The notes: generated by a model from the letters alone, not told the origin. A DNA stretch of 64,000 nucleotides from Geobacteraceae bacterium (GCA_024641085.1 JAHEDT010000007.1:1-64000), one strand, 5' to 3'. Shown: positions 17,595 to 27,000, counted from the stretch's first letter. A program made the numbers and translations.

Positions 17595-18956
17595 CTACCG
17601 GTAGATGAGTGTTGGCAGCCACATGGAGAATTGGGGGACGAAGGTGATGAGCAGTAGCACACCCACCAGTGGAATGAGGAACGGCAAGGTCGCACGGGTG
17701 CAGCGTTCGAAGGATACGCCCGACACCCGGGACAGCACGTAGAGCACCATGCCCACCGGCGGCGTCAGCAGTCCGATCATCAGGTTCAGCACCATGATGA
17801 CGCCGAAATGTACCGGGTCGATCCCGACCTGGGTCGCCACCGGCAGCAGCACCGGCACCAGGATGGTGATGGCGGCCACTGTCTCCATGAAAAAGCCGAC
17901 GACGAACAGGATCAGGTTGAGGATCAGCAGCACCAGGATCGGGTTGTCGGTCAGACCAGTGATCATGGCAACGAAATGTTCGGTAACCCGGTTGCTGGTC
18001 AACAGCCAGGCGAAAATCGAGGCGCCGGCGACGATCAACAGGATGATCGCAGTAGTCTCGATGGTTTCCATGGAGACCCGGACGAACCGGCGCAGATTGA
18101 GGGTCCGGTACCAGACCAGACCGAGGAACAGCGCCCAGGCAACGGCAGCGCTGGCCGCCTCGGTCGGCGTGAAGATGCCGGTCAGGATGCCGCCGACGAT
18201 GATGATCGGCGTCATCAGCGACATGAAGGCCCGCTTGAAGGTGACCCACAGCACCTTGAAAGAGAACGAAGCGTCGCGGGGATAGTTGCGCTTGTGGGCA
18301 AACCAGGCGACCATCAACATCAGGGCGCCGGCCATAAGCAGGCCGGGGATGAAGCCGGCGGCGAACAGCTGGCCAATCGAGGCCGATGCCATGACGCCGT
18401 AGATGACCATTGGCAGCGACGGCGGAATGATCGGGCCGATGGTCGACGAGGCGGCGGTGACGCCGACCGAGAAGTCGGAGTCGTAGCCGGCGTCGCGCAT
18501 GGCCTTGATCTCGATGGTGCCAAGGCCGCCCGCATCGGCGACAGCCGCCCCCGACATGCCGGCGAAAATCACCGAGGCACCGATGTTGACATGGCCCAGG
18601 CCGCCTGGCATCCAGCCGACGCAGGCAGTGGCAAAGGCGAAGATGCGATTGGTGATGCCCACCGCGTTCATCAGCGAACCGGCGAGGATGAAGAATGGCA
18701 CGGCCAGCAGCGGAAAGCTGTCGATACCGTTGACCATGCGGTGCACCACCACGACGTCGGGCACCTGCCCGGTGATCAGCACGAACAGCAGTGACGAGCC
18801 GCCCAGGGCGATGGCCACCGGCACGCCGGTGATCAGAAACAGGAAGACCGCGGCGAACAGGAAGGCGATGGGTTCGCCGTCGACCGCCAGACCCACGGTG
18901 CAGACCGCGGCCAGAATAATCAGGAACGCATTGAACTTGAGACCGAAGCGCTTCAA
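17595..18956 (-). CDS. dctM: TRAP transporter large permease DctM (system 1)
   Basis: The 453-residue protein is the 12-helix ion-coupled subunit of a TRAP transporter. DctM-family signatures include FLITGVPVAIALGGSSLLF, SGAAVADAGGLGTIEIKAM, IPPSLPMVIYG and GLLTPPVGMVLYV. It starts with TTG after AAGGGGG, 18 nt behind dctQ. The 147-nt gap to the next gene shows no recognised site. Confidence 0.95.
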   Translation of the reverse strand: MKRFGLKFNAFLIILAAVCTVGLAVDGEPIAFLFAAVFLFLITGVPVAIALGGSSLLFVLITGQVPDVVVVHRMVNGIDSFPLLAVPFFILAGSLMNAVGITNRIFAFATACVGWMPGGLGHVNIGASVIFAGMSGAAVADAGGLGTIEIKAMRDAGYDSDFSVGVTAASSTIGPIIPPSLPMVIYGVMASASIGQLFAAGFIPGLLMAGALMLMVAWFAHKRNYPRDASFSFKVLWVTFKRAFMSLMTPIIIVGGILTGIFTPTEAASAAVAWALFLGLVWYRTLNLRRFVRVSMETIETTAIILLIVAGASIFAWLLTSNRVTEHFVAMITGLTDNPILVLLILNLILFVVGFFMETVAAITILVPVLLPVATQVGIDPVHFGVIMVLNLMIGLLTPPVGMVLYVLSRVSGVSFERCTRATLPFLIPLVGVLLLITFVPQFSMWLPTLIYR

Positions 18957-18974
18957 AACCGGAACCCCCTTAGT

Positions 18975-19550
18975 CTAGCCTTTTTCGACGTGACGCGCGT
19001 GTTCGAGGCTGATCCGGCTGCCGCCCTGGCGGATATGGCGGACGAATACCTGTATCGAACGGATCGCCATGGCGGCCAGACAGACGCTGACCATGTAGTA
19101 CATGGCACTTTTAGGGAAATCGATGGAGACCATCATCTGCCTGGTTTTGCCCGCCAGCCTGAAGGAGGTCGCCGAAAGCATGGCGAAGAAGGCGATGCGA
19201 CCGACGTCAGCGCAATAGGTCAGGGTTGAGCCAAACTTGGGCGGCACGAAGCGGAACAGGAACTCCACCATGATGTGGCTGTTCTTGCGTACCGCCATGA
19301 TGGAACCGACGAAACCGACCGCGATCAGCAAATATCGGGCGATTTCCTCGGTCCACGATAGCGAGTCGTTGAGGACGTAGCGGGTAAAGAACTGGACGAA
19401 GATGTCCAGAGCCAAGACCCAGAAGATCAGGAAAACGAGGTAATCCTCGATGCCCATCTCTCGCCACCGAATGGGCGCGTCCAACTCCTCGTCGAAATCG
19501 GTCGCTTCGGCGGTATCCCGGCTTGTTTCAGACATCTTCGTCCCGTCCAT
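18975..19550 (-). CDS. dctQ: TRAP transporter small permease DctQ (system 1)
   Basis: The 191-residue protein has four hydrophobic helices and the DctQ motif SWTEEIARYLLIAVGFVGS near residue 80. A charged N-terminal extension of about 25 residues (ETSRDTAEATDFDEELDAP) is typical of small permeases. It lies 25 nt after dctP and 18 nt before dctM, so the three are co-transcribed. No hairpin separates it from dctP, unlike in the other two TRAP systems of this window. Confidence 0.93.
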   Translation of the reverse strand: MDGTKMSETSRDTAEATDFDEELDAPIRWREMGIEDYLVFLIFWVLALDIFVQFFTRYVLNDSLSWTEEIARYLLIAVGFVGSIMAVRKNSHIMVEFLFRFVPPKFGSTLTYCADVGRIAFFAMLSATSFRLAGKTRQMMVSIDFPKSAMYYMVSVCLAAMAIRSIQVFVRHIRQGGSRISLEHARHVEKG

Positions 19551-19575
19551 TGTTAAAGGTTATTGCCGAATTCGA

Positions 19576-20562
19576 TTACTTGATTGCCTGCAGGCGGTCC
19601 CACACTTCCTTGGGCCACGGAACCTCATCCTGATGGCTGTCGTAATAAGCCGCGGTCGCCTTCTGCATGGCGGCGACGTCAACGTCCTTGGTCACAATAT
19701 TGCCCTGCTTCTCGAACCAGGCGACCAGTTCACTCTCCTTGGTCTCGATGTCCTTGGTGCTGCCAGCGGCTGCTTCGGTGATCACGTCGGTAAACAGCTT
19801 GCGGTCGGCTTCATTCAGACGGTCCCACAGGGGGCCGCCGATGATGGCGAGCAGGCTGTCGGTGATGTGGCCGGTGAGATTGATGTACTTCTGCACCTCA
19901 TAGAACTTCTTGGCCTGGATGGTCGGCAGCGGGTTTTCCTGTGCCTCGACGGTGCCTTGCTGCAGAGCCAGATAGACCTCGGCAAAGGCGATCGGCGTCG
20001 GGTTGGCGCCAACGGCCTTCGGGAAAATGGTATAGGCCGGCGCATTGGGAACGCGGATCTTCATGTTCTTCATGTCGGCCGGACCGCGAACCGGCTTGTT
20101 CGAGGTGACATGCCGTTGGCCATAATAAGTGGCGGTGACGATGTGGTGACCAGTGGCCTTGTCATAGCCGCCCGACAGATCCTTGAAAAGGTCGCTCGTC
20201 AGGAACTTCCGCCAATGGTCGACGGAACGGTAGACGTAGGGATAGCCGCTGATGCCGATCGGGCCGTAGGAACGGCCGGCAAACTGGAAGCCGGTCCAGA
20301 TGATGTCGACGGTGCCCAGTGACAGGCCTTCGTTGATGTCGACTTCCTTGCCCAGCGACGAGGCCGGGAATACTTCGATTTCGAAGCGGCCGTTCGAACG
20401 CTTCTTGACTTCTTCACCGGCCCAGAGTGCCCATTTGTGATAGGGCTCGCCGGTTTCGTACACGTGCGCCCACTTGAGTTTCTCCACGGCCAGTGCCTTG
20501 GTGGCACTTATGCTCGAAACTGCAACGATAAGGGCCAGCAACAGTATGAAACGATTTTTCAT
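19576..20562 (-). CDS. dctP: TRAP transporter solute-binding protein DctP (system 1)
   Basis: The 328-residue periplasmic receptor has a signal peptide (~1-25, ending ALA/VE). It shows DctP-family marks: KWAHVYETGEPYHKWALW, VKKRSNGRFEIEVFPASSLG, the carboxylate-binding arginine in NMKIRVPNAP, and LALQQGTVEAQENPL. The ligand is unknown; uronates, aldonates or tetronates fit the operon. AGAAGGAGG precedes the ATG, and an operator-bearing promoter lies 130-170 nt upstream. Confidence 0.94.
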   Translation of the reverse strand: MKNRFILLLALIVAVSSISATKALAVEKLKWAHVYETGEPYHKWALWAGEEVKKRSNGRFEIEVFPASSLGKEVDINEGLSLGTVDIIWTGFQFAGRSYGPIGISGYPYVYRSVDHWRKFLTSDLFKDLSGGYDKATGHHIVTATYYGQRHVTSNKPVRGPADMKNMKIRVPNAPAYTIFPKAVGANPTPIAFAEVYLALQQGTVEAQENPLPTIQAKKFYEVQKYINLTGHITDSLLAIIGGPLWDRLNEADRKLFTDVITEAAAGSTKDIETKESELVAWFEKQGNIVTKDVDVAAMQKATAAYYDSHQDEVPWPKEVWDRLQAIK

Positions 20563-20690
20563 CTTCCAACCTCCTTCTCGAATGGGGTGAGTCCTCTGTG
20601 CTGCCCGTTCTGCTGCGGGAAGGTGAACCCGGTGGGTGCCTTCGCGGCTGGAACGAAGCGGCGGCTATATTGTAGGACATTAAGTTTTTC

Positions 20691-20728
20691 TTTGTCGTAC
20701 AATTATCGTAGGCCTCAGTACATGTCAA
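20691..20728 (-). promoter_or_regulatory. Promoter and GntR/FCD operator for TRAP system 1 operon
   Basis: Read on the minus strand there is TTGACA (20728-20723), a 17-nt spacer, a weak -10 TAATTG and an inverted repeat ATTGT-ACG-ACAAA (20703-20691) overlapping the -10. The same arrangement occurs at 24361-24400 and 26120-26158. One arm base deviates here. Confidence 0.65.
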
Positions 20729-20800
20729 TATGAAACGACGAATTTCGATTTGCCCCCTTTTGCTTTTAGCCCGCAAGACTCAAGACCTGCCTACTGTGGC

Positions 20801-21925
20801 TTACCGCAGACAGCCATCCAGCAGCGGCGTGGCTTTGTCAGGGAACAAGCGTCTCGAATGCTCGCGAACCATCAGGATGCGTCGCCTGATCTTTTCCTCG
20901 TGATTCTGTGCAATATCGGCGAGGCGATGCTTGAGGAACGGGTTTGAAAAACGTTCGATGACAGTCTTCATGTAAAGGTCTGGCTCCTGGTCCGGGAGGA
21001 GCTCCCGGAGAACCGGCAGGACTTCATCGTGCAACAATTCCTGCAGGACCGGGAAATAGTCCGGATCCTTGATGATCTGTGAAACCAGTGTAAGACTCTT
21101 GGGCCGCCCCTTGCGCAGCCAGAGGTCGACCAGGAAAGTATGGCTGAGGTTGAGAACTCCCAGTTTCAGCATCTCATAAGGGTAGAGGTCTTTGACGACC
21201 CGGATGTCCGCGTGAGTGCAGGGCAGAGTCAATCCCGGAACCTCCTGGATGGCCCAGAGCGCATAGGGCTCGGCAACAGCGCCAATCGGCGACAGGGATT
21301 CCGAAACGATGCGGTCCACCAGGGTATTGGCCCACACACAACCATTGCTAATCCATGCTAGCAGGTCATCGGCAAAATGCCAGGCTCGGCCCAGTTCAAT
21401 AACGATTTTTTTCAGCAGGTCGGCGTTACCGTTGATCAGTTCGCAGGGCAGTATGGTCAGGGGGGCCCCTCCGGCGGCAAAACGCGCACGCAGTAAAAGC
21501 AGGAGCTTGGCCGGGAAGGAGGCCGGTGGCAGCATGTCGGGATGATCATCCTCAAATAGTTCGTAGCCGCGATCGGCCGTATTGGAGATGATGGTGCGAA
21601 CGGGTCCCTTGACCAGAGTCAGGGCCTCCTGCCACTGCATGGGGTCGGCAAGGATCAGGGCCCGGTCGATGATCGAGACTTCACGCAGTTCCTCAATCAC
21701 TTGGCCGTTGCGAAAGCCCTCGATCCGGACTGGATAAGCCTGCTGATGATTGAGTGCCTCGGCACGCTTGCGTCCCTCCTCCTGGCCGGAGCTCTGCAAT
21801 GCGCAGACCTTGCCGACCGGTTGCCCGGACTTGGCGGCTTCGTCGAGGAGCAGGTCGACATGGGCCTGCAGGAACCGTCCGGTGCCGAACTGCAGGATTG
21901 AGATCTCCGCTTTTTTTTGGCGCAT
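20801..21925 (-). CDS. uxaB: Tagaturonate/fructuronate reductase-like mannitol dehydrogenase family protein
   Basis: From the ATG at 21925 (GGTGA upstream) the protein has 374 residues. It has the polyol-specific long-chain dehydrogenase layout: an N-terminal NAD domain starting ILQFGTGRFLQAHVD, RTIISNTADRGYELFEDD, and a C-terminal domain with LLNLSHTFLVDLW and the conserved ERFSNPFLKHRLADIA. UxaB members reduce tagaturonate to altronate. With UxaA in the next operon and UxaC at 56606 this completes a galacturonate route. Fructuronate reductase (UxuB) belongs to the same superfamily and is not otherwise present, so it may serve both. An ATG at 21955 is also possible. Confidence 0.88.
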   Translation of the reverse strand: MRQKKAEISILQFGTGRFLQAHVDLLLDEAAKSGQPVGKVCALQSSGQEEGRKRAEALNHQQAYPVRIEGFRNGQVIEELREVSIIDRALILADPMQWQEALTLVKGPVRTIISNTADRGYELFEDDHPDMLPPASFPAKLLLLLRARFAAGGAPLTILPCELINGNADLLKKIVIELGRAWHFADDLLAWISNGCVWANTLVDRIVSESLSPIGAVAEPYALWAIQEVPGLTLPCTHADIRVVKDLYPYEMLKLGVLNLSHTFLVDLWLRKGRPKSLTLVSQIIKDPDYFPVLQELLHDEVLPVLRELLPDQEPDLYMKTVIERFSNPFLKHRLADIAQNHEEKIRRRILMVREHSRRLFPDKATPLLDGCLR

Positions 21926-21975
21926 TCCTTTCACCTTTCCGTTCTTGAAAGCCATGGTCGCTGCCCGGCCTTCCT

Positions 21976-22992
21976 CTAGACTTCGACGATCCCCTTGACC
22001 AGCCCGGATCCGGGTGAGGTCCAGGCCCTGAACTCTTGAATCAGGCGGTCAAAGCGGCAGCGATGCGAGATGAGTGGAACGAGGTCGAGCTTTTTGTCTG
22101 CCAGGCACTGCAGCACCCAGTGAAAATCCTCCCGGGTGGCGTTGCGGCTGCTCAACAGCGTCATCTCCCGCCGATGGAAGTCGGGGTCGTAGAAGCTGAT
22201 CGTTGCATCGACGATACTCACCAGCAGATAGCGACCGCCATGGGTCACATAGTCGAAGCCCTGAATCATCGACTGCGCCGACCCGGTGGCATCGAAGACC
22301 GCCGATGCGCCATTGCCCGCGGTCAGTTCGTCCACCAGGCGTTTTGAGTGCTCGTCGCCGCCTTGGACTGTGGCGGCGGCTCCGGCCCAGTTGCGAGCGA
22401 ACTCGAGCCGCTGCGCATCGAGATCCAGGGCAATCACGCGAGCCCCGGCGATTCTGGCAAACTGCATGATACCCAGGCCGATCGGCCCGGCTCCAATAAC
22501 GAGCACGTTCTCGCCTACGCTCAGTCCTGCCCGGCGAACGGCATGGGCACCGATGGCCATGCATTCAACCAGGGCCAGTTCGTCGAACCCCACTCCAGGG
22601 GCCTTGATCAGGTGGTCGGCCGGCATCCTGATGATCTCCTGCATGCCACCATCCTGGTGGACTCCGATAACCTGCAGCGAGGTGCAGCAATTGGTCTTGC
22701 CGCTGCGGCAGGCGACGCAGTCGCCACATTCGAGATAAGGCATGACGGTCACCGCGTCGCCGATCTTCAGGTCGGTGACCCCGTCACCAACAGTGATAAT
22801 TTCACCGGCCAACTCGTGGCCAAGAACACGGGGGTAGCTGAAATACGGCTGGCGGCCTCGAAAGGCATGCAGGTCGGTGCCACAGATGCCGATGCGCCTG
22901 ATGCGAACCAGTGCCTGGCCCTGTGTGACGACCGGGGTCGGTCGCTCCTGGTAACTGAGGTGGTCGGGTTGATCGCAAACTATGGTTTTCAT
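21976..22992 (-). CDS. Zinc-dependent alcohol dehydrogenase, L-galactonate/L-idonate dehydrogenase-like
   Basis: The 338-residue MDR enzyme has the catalytic zinc ligands in GICGTDLHAF and LGHELAGEI and a structural zinc set in LECGDCVACRSGKTNCC. The Rossmann motif is VIGAGPIGLGIMQFA followed by IALDLD, pointing to NAD. Such enzymes oxidise sugar alcohols or aldonates (L-idonate, L-galactonate, threonine). AAGGAAG precedes the ATG at 22992. It sits between the Ldh2-type and UxaB-like genes in one operon, so a role in interconverting an aldonate and a ketoaldonate is likely. Confidence 0.88.
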   Translation of the reverse strand: MKTIVCDQPDHLSYQERPTPVVTQGQALVRIRRIGICGTDLHAFRGRQPYFSYPRVLGHELAGEIITVGDGVTDLKIGDAVTVMPYLECGDCVACRSGKTNCCTSLQVIGVHQDGGMQEIIRMPADHLIKAPGVGFDELALVECMAIGAHAVRRAGLSVGENVLVIGAGPIGLGIMQFARIAGARVIALDLDAQRLEFARNWAGAAATVQGGDEHSKRLVDELTAGNGASAVFDATGSAQSMIQGFDYVTHGGRYLLVSIVDATISFYDPDFHRREMTLLSSRNATREDFHWVLQCLADKKLDLVPLISHRCRFDRLIQEFRAWTSPGSGLVKGIVEV

Positions 22993-23073
22993 GATTGCTT
23001 CCTTGGACATGTCTTGGCGTGATTTGACTCCAGATCACTCAGTACTTACAGCATCCAGCATGGCGCGGCATTG

Positions 23074-24186
23074 TCAAGCGGGAGAGCCCGGCGGTGCAAG
23101 GCCGTACAGCGAGGCGAGTTCAGAAAACTCAGCCCGGACCGCCGGGTCGAGCGGTATCCCGGCATCAAGTCGGTAGGTCTCTTCGTCCCACTCGCGATCG
23201 CCTGGGGCCAGGATCCGGGTCCCGGGGCATGCCGGCTGGGCGCGCAGGTCCGACAAGTAGGCCGCCATCTGCTCCCGGTACAGCTCTGGTTCGATGAAGG
23301 CGGCCGGCTTCATAACCAGAAAAAAGTGGCCCAGGTGGCGGCGGCTCGTATAGTCGGGACCAGCCATACTGAGCAGTTGATGGCTGAAGGCCATCCCGCT
23401 CAGCGCCGAGCTCAGCACTTCGCACAGGGCCGCCAGTGCAGCGCCCTTGTAGCCATAGTCGGCTCCTCCCACAGGGAGCAGCGCTGCGGCGTTGCCAGCG
23501 TCTGTTGTCATGCAGCCGTTTTGATCCACGGCCACATGCGGGGGGAGTGGCCGGTTAATGGCCTGGTATTGGAGCACCCGGTTGAGAGGAATGGCGCTGG
23601 TCGCCATATCGACCAGGAATGGCCGACTTTGAGGGACCGGGGCTGCGAAACTGAGTGGATTGGTGCCGTGGAAAGGCATGACACCATCATATGGGAGGAC
23701 CAGTTTGTCCGAATTACTTATGGCGAGGGCCAGATAGCCGGACTCGGCGGCGGCGAGAGCGTAACTCCCTGCGGCGCCGAAGTGGGAGGAGTTGATGACG
23801 GTGACAGCACCGAGGCCGCTTTTGTCAGCCAGGCGTATTCCCTCTTCGATAGCACGGTAGCCGGCCAGGTGGCCGAAACCGTCATCCGCATCGAGGCGGC
23901 CTGTGCTGTTGCTGAGCCGTGTGAAGTTCAGACTGGGGGTGCCGTTGATCCGTCCCCCGGTGAGCGCCTTGACATAATGGGGCAGCAGGCGGATTCCGTG
24001 GCTGTCGACCCCGCGCACGGACGCCCCGACCAGCGAGCGGGTGACCGCGTCGGTGGAAGGCTCGTCGGCGCCTGCCTTCTCCAGGCAGCTGCTGACAAAG
24101 CTGCGGATCTCTTCACAGGGGACATGCAGGTATGCGCGACTGTCGCTGTCCGGAGCAGGGCCTCGGCTGTGATTCTCCTGGTTCAT
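23074..24186 (-). CDS. Malate/L-lactate dehydrogenase family (Ldh2) oxidoreductase
   Basis: The 370-residue protein belongs to the Ldh2/YlbC/YiaK family (PF02615), an NAD(P)-dependent fold unrelated to classical LDH. Marks are SVRGVDSHGIRLLPHYV near 57, INSSHFGAAGSYAL near 125, GTNPLSFAAP and DYGYKGAAL. Members include 2,3-diketogulonate reductase, ureidoglycolate dehydrogenase and YjmC of hexuronate operons. It is the first gene of the minus-strand operon, just downstream of an operator-bearing promoter, so it should be a regulated sugar-acid enzyme. The exact substrate cannot be read. Confidence 0.88.
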   Translation of the reverse strand: MNQENHSRGPAPDSDSRAYLHVPCEEIRSFVSSCLEKAGADEPSTDAVTRSLVGASVRGVDSHGIRLLPHYVKALTGGRINGTPSLNFTRLSNSTGRLDADDGFGHLAGYRAIEEGIRLADKSGLGAVTVINSSHFGAAGSYALAAAESGYLALAISNSDKLVLPYDGVMPFHGTNPLSFAAPVPQSRPFLVDMATSAIPLNRVLQYQAINRPLPPHVAVDQNGCMTTDAGNAAALLPVGGADYGYKGAALAALCEVLSSALSGMAFSHQLLSMAGPDYTSRRHLGHFFLVMKPAAFIEPELYREQMAAYLSDLRAQPACPGTRILAPGDREWDEETYRLDAGIPLDPAVRAEFSELASLYGLAPPGSPA

Positions 24187-24360
24187 ATCATCCCTTGGCG
24201 GCTGTTATTGAATGCAGGGTCCAGAAAACGACTCTGATGACCAAGACGTAAACTCGGTATTTTATCGAGATAAAAAAGCGGGGTCTCTCGATCATGAGAG
24301 GTGGTGAGGGTCCTCTGCAATGGCAAACTCCGCTTGCTTTTGTATCCCTATTCTGTTTAT

Positions 24361-24400
24361 TTTGTCATACAAAGTAAATATGCTTATGCGACATTGTCAA
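24361..24400 (-). promoter_or_regulatory. Promoter and GntR/FCD operator for the Ldh2-type operon
   Basis: On the minus strand: TTGACA (24400-24395), a 17-nt spacer, TTACTT as -10, and the palindrome TTTGT-ATG-ACAAA (24373-24361) starting inside the -10. The palindrome is identical to that at 26146-26158. The rest of the 24187-24532 gap holds a weak imperfect hairpin (24270-24341) and the start region of the iron dehydrogenase. Confidence 0.72.
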
Positions 24401-24532
24401 GGCGAAATCTGGAGGCATAAGCCCGCATTCCCGTCGGGCCGCCATTTGTCCGGGCCGCAGTATATGGAATGATGGCAAGCAGCCCATTGCTGCAGAGCAA
24501 GAAGCGGCCGGCCGCCGCTCAAGGACCTCATC

Positions 24533-25690
24533 ATGATAGCCAATATCACCCTCAATCTGCCTTCGGTGATTGAATTCGGTGCCGGAAAGATCGGCACCCT
24601 GCCTCACCATCTGCAAGGATTTACAAGAGTTTTTATTCTGGTTGACAAGCCAGTTTTCACAAAAATTGAGCCGATAGCCGGAGAGCTTGAAAAATCCGGG
24701 AGCACAGTACTCCTGTCTACGGAGGTGGTCCCTGAACCTCCGATCGATACGTTGTCCGGTCTGCTGCAAACGGTCAAATTGTTCAACCCGGACGCCGTGG
24801 TCGGCGTCGGGGGCGGCTCCACGATGGATCTGGCCAAACTGCTTGCGGTGTTATGTTCCGGAGAGCAGCAGATTCATGAGGTGATCGGCATTAACAAGCT
24901 CGGCAGTCGCAAGACCCGATTGATCCTGGCAGCAACCACATCCGGGACCGGTAGTGAAGTCACCCCGATTGCCGTGCTCACAGATACCAGGGAAAAATTG
25001 AAAAAAGGGGTCGTGAGCCCGCACCTGGTCGCCGACGTCACCATCGTCGACCCTGAACTGACCCTGGCCTTGCCCGCCCCGGTGACTGCGGCCACGGGAA
25101 TGGATGCCATGACCCACTGCATTGAGGCTTATACCAACCGTTTCGCTCACCCGGTGATCGATAATATAGCCTTGCAAGGAATTCGCTTGATTTCCGAAAA
25201 TCTCGAGACCGCTGTTCTGGCCGGAGACAACCTTGAGGCGCGGACCGCCATGGCACTCGGCAGCCTCTACGGCGGGCTCTGCCTGGGACCGGTCAATACG
25301 GCCGCGGTTCATGCACTCGCCTATCCGCTGGGAGGGGAGTTCAACGTCCCGCACGGCGTGGCCAATTCGGTCCTGCTCCCCTTCGTTATGGATTTCAATC
25401 TGCCGGCATGCACCGAAAAGTACGCGCAGGTTGCCCGGACCATGGGGGTGACGATCCAGGGCTCACCCGATAGCGTGGCGAAAGAGGGGATTCGTAATAT
25501 CAAGCAACTCTCGCAACGATGCGGAATCCCTTCAGGGCTGAGGCAGTTGAATATCCACGCTGGAGCGATCCCTTCAATGGCGAAATCCGCCATGCTGGTG
25601 ACGCGCTTGCTGGATAACAACCCGCGCAAGCTGGAGTTGTCTGACGCGCAAGCGATCTTCACGGCAGCATTCAACGGCTCCGCTGGTTAA
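24533..25690 (+). CDS. Iron-containing alcohol dehydrogenase
   Basis: The 385-residue protein is a group III (Fe-ADH) enzyme. The nucleotide-binding motif is GVGGGSTMDLAKLLA (~90-104), followed by TTSGTGSEVTPIAVLTD. The metal ligands are in GMDAMTHCIEAY and in HALAYPLGGEFNVPHG. Family members act on butanol, lactaldehyde, 1,3-propanediol or hydroxyacid substrates. It stands between the two GntR-controlled operons and reads divergently from the Ldh2 operon. An AAGGA lies 7 nt before the start. It may reduce or oxidise lactaldehyde, tartronate semialdehyde or similar end products. Confidence 0.9.
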   Translation: MIANITLNLPSVIEFGAGKIGTLPHHLQGFTRVFILVDKPVFTKIEPIAGELEKSGSTVLLSTEVVPEPPIDTLSGLLQTVKLFNPDAVVGVGGGSTMDLAKLLAVLCSGEQQIHEVIGINKLGSRKTRLILAATTSGTGSEVTPIAVLTDTREKLKKGVVSPHLVADVTIVDPELTLALPAPVTAATGMDAMTHCIEAYTNRFAHPVIDNIALQGIRLISENLETAVLAGDNLEARTAMALGSLYGGLCLGPVNTAAVHALAYPLGGEFNVPHGVANSVLLPFVMDFNLPACTEKYAQVARTMGVTIQGSPDSVAKEGIRNIKQLSQRCGIPSGLRQLNIHAGAIPSMAKSAMLVTRLLDNNPRKLELSDAQAIFTAAFNGSAG

Positions 25691-26119
25691 CTCTTCGAGC
25701 CAACCCTGTGATCCTCTGCTTTCCACTGGTCAATTTTGCTTATGCAAGCCTGCTGTCAAAGGCTGTTCTATCACGCTCTATGATCGCGCATTCCTTGAGT
25801 TTGGGAACAGGTCGACAGCTCTGATTTCAGGACGTGTCACCGAAACAGAGGTTCGCCACTAAGTCACCAAGACACGAAGCGATCACTGGCCATATTTAAT
25901 CGATGAGAGGGTTCATCCCCCGCAGCTTGCTGGGCCATGGATTGATTGCTGCTTGGTTCTTGCCTTATTGATGGAATCCAGTACCCGGAATCCTGAATCC
26001 CGAATCAGTCCCGACAGCCAGGTGGGGCCGCGAGTTTTTTCTGTCGACTGGATACTGAATTCTGGATACTCCGCGGCAAGCCACGGGGCAGTTTATTTAA
26101 AATATCGGTATATTTTCCG
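25691..26119. repeat. Non-coding gap with a truncated dispersed repeat
   Basis: Positions 25855-25890 hold a half copy of the CCACTAAGTCACCAAGACACGAAG repeat, including the next word GCGATCACTGGC seen again at 46888-46900. Around 25918 and 26070 there is a GC-rich inverted pair (CCCCGCAGCTTGCTG / CCGCGGCAAGCCACGGGG). Between them is low-complexity text (CCGGAATCCTGAATCCCGAATC). No gene was found. Confidence 0.55.
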
Positions 26120-26158
26120 TTGACACGCACCATAAAGGCGTCTAGTTTGTATGACAAA
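26120..26158 (+). promoter_or_regulatory. Promoter and operator of the second GntR/FCD gene
   Basis: TTGACA (26120-26125), a 17-nt spacer, -10 TAGTTT (26143-26148) and the palindrome TTTGT-ATG-ACAAA (26146-26158) lie 35 nt before the regulator ATG. This position predicts autorepression and control of the long operon downstream. Confidence 0.72.
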
Positions 26159-26192
26159 TAAGATTTATATGTAAGATGAACTGAGGCTTGGT

Positions 26193-26945
26193 ATGCTTCG
26201 TTTGCCGCAAGAAATCCCCGTTAATAAAAAAAATATCATCGAACACATTGCCCGCATGATTATTGAGGGTACCCTTAAGACAGACCAGGTCCTCCCCAAT
26301 GAAATCGCGTTAGCGTCTCTCTTTGGCGTCAGCAGAACAATGATTCGTGATGCCCTGAGGAGCCTTGAAGAGAAAGGGCTCATAGAACGCAAGACCAACT
26401 TGGGAACGCGGGTGCGGAGCATTCATTCCTGGAACCTTCTGGACAGTGAAGTCCTTGAATGGAGCAGCAAGGCCCTGACCCAGAGTCGTTTCCTGCTCTC
26501 CCTTCTGGAACTGCGCCTCATCATGGAGCCCCAGGCTGCGGCCCTTGCGGCAATTCGTGCCAATGACAGTGACCTGCAAGACATCAGAGACAGCCTCTCT
26601 CGTATGGTCAGTCCAGATATGGGAACAGGTGGCGTGGTGCTCGATACGGAAGCGGATATCGAATTTCATAAAGCGATTATCAAGGCGAGCGGCAACCTGT
26701 TTATCTCACAGTTCGGCGGTGCGATCCGGGCGGCTCTTCATCACACCATTTACCTGTCGAACAAGAGCAACATTGACCACCAGCAAAGTCTCGATTGCCA
26801 CCGGCGGGTTCTGGAAGCCATTGAGAACCGGAACTCCAAGGCGGCTTACGATGGCATGTGCCGCGTCCTGAAAAATACGATTAGTGATTTAAAGTTGCAG
26901 GTCACCGGTGTCGTTTTATCAGATTTTGACTCCATGCCCAGGTAA
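26193..26945 (+). CDS. GntR-family regulator, FadR/FCD subgroup (paralogue 2)
   Basis: The 250-residue protein has a winged helix (VLPNEIALASLFGVSRTMIRD, LEEKGLIERKTNLGTRVRS) and an FCD effector domain with histidines in DIEFHKAIIKASGN, LHHTIYL and DCHRRVL. It is strongly similar to the regulator at 9789. It heads the middle-arm operon, has an operator over its own promoter and lies 55 nt before dctP. The likely effector is a sugar acid such as KDG or an aldonate; this is inferred from context. Confidence 0.92.
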   Translation: MLRLPQEIPVNKKNIIEHIARMIIEGTLKTDQVLPNEIALASLFGVSRTMIRDALRSLEEKGLIERKTNLGTRVRSIHSWNLLDSEVLEWSSKALTQSRFLLSLLELRLIMEPQAAALAAIRANDSDLQDIRDSLSRMVSPDMGTGGVVLDTEADIEFHKAIIKASGNLFISQFGGAIRAALHHTIYLSNKSNIDHQQSLDCHRRVLEAIENRNSKAAYDGMCRVLKNTISDLKLQVTGVVLSDFDSMPR

Positions 26946-27000
26946 GGGGACACCCAAAATCGCTCCAAAGAGGGAGCTAACAACGAACAGGAGGAAAAGT

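Noticed and set aside
17808-18794. A 328-codon open frame antisense to dctM
   Set aside because: The translation is rich in Gly, Asp, Gln and His with no hydrophobic core. It is the mirror image of a GC-rich membrane-protein gene.
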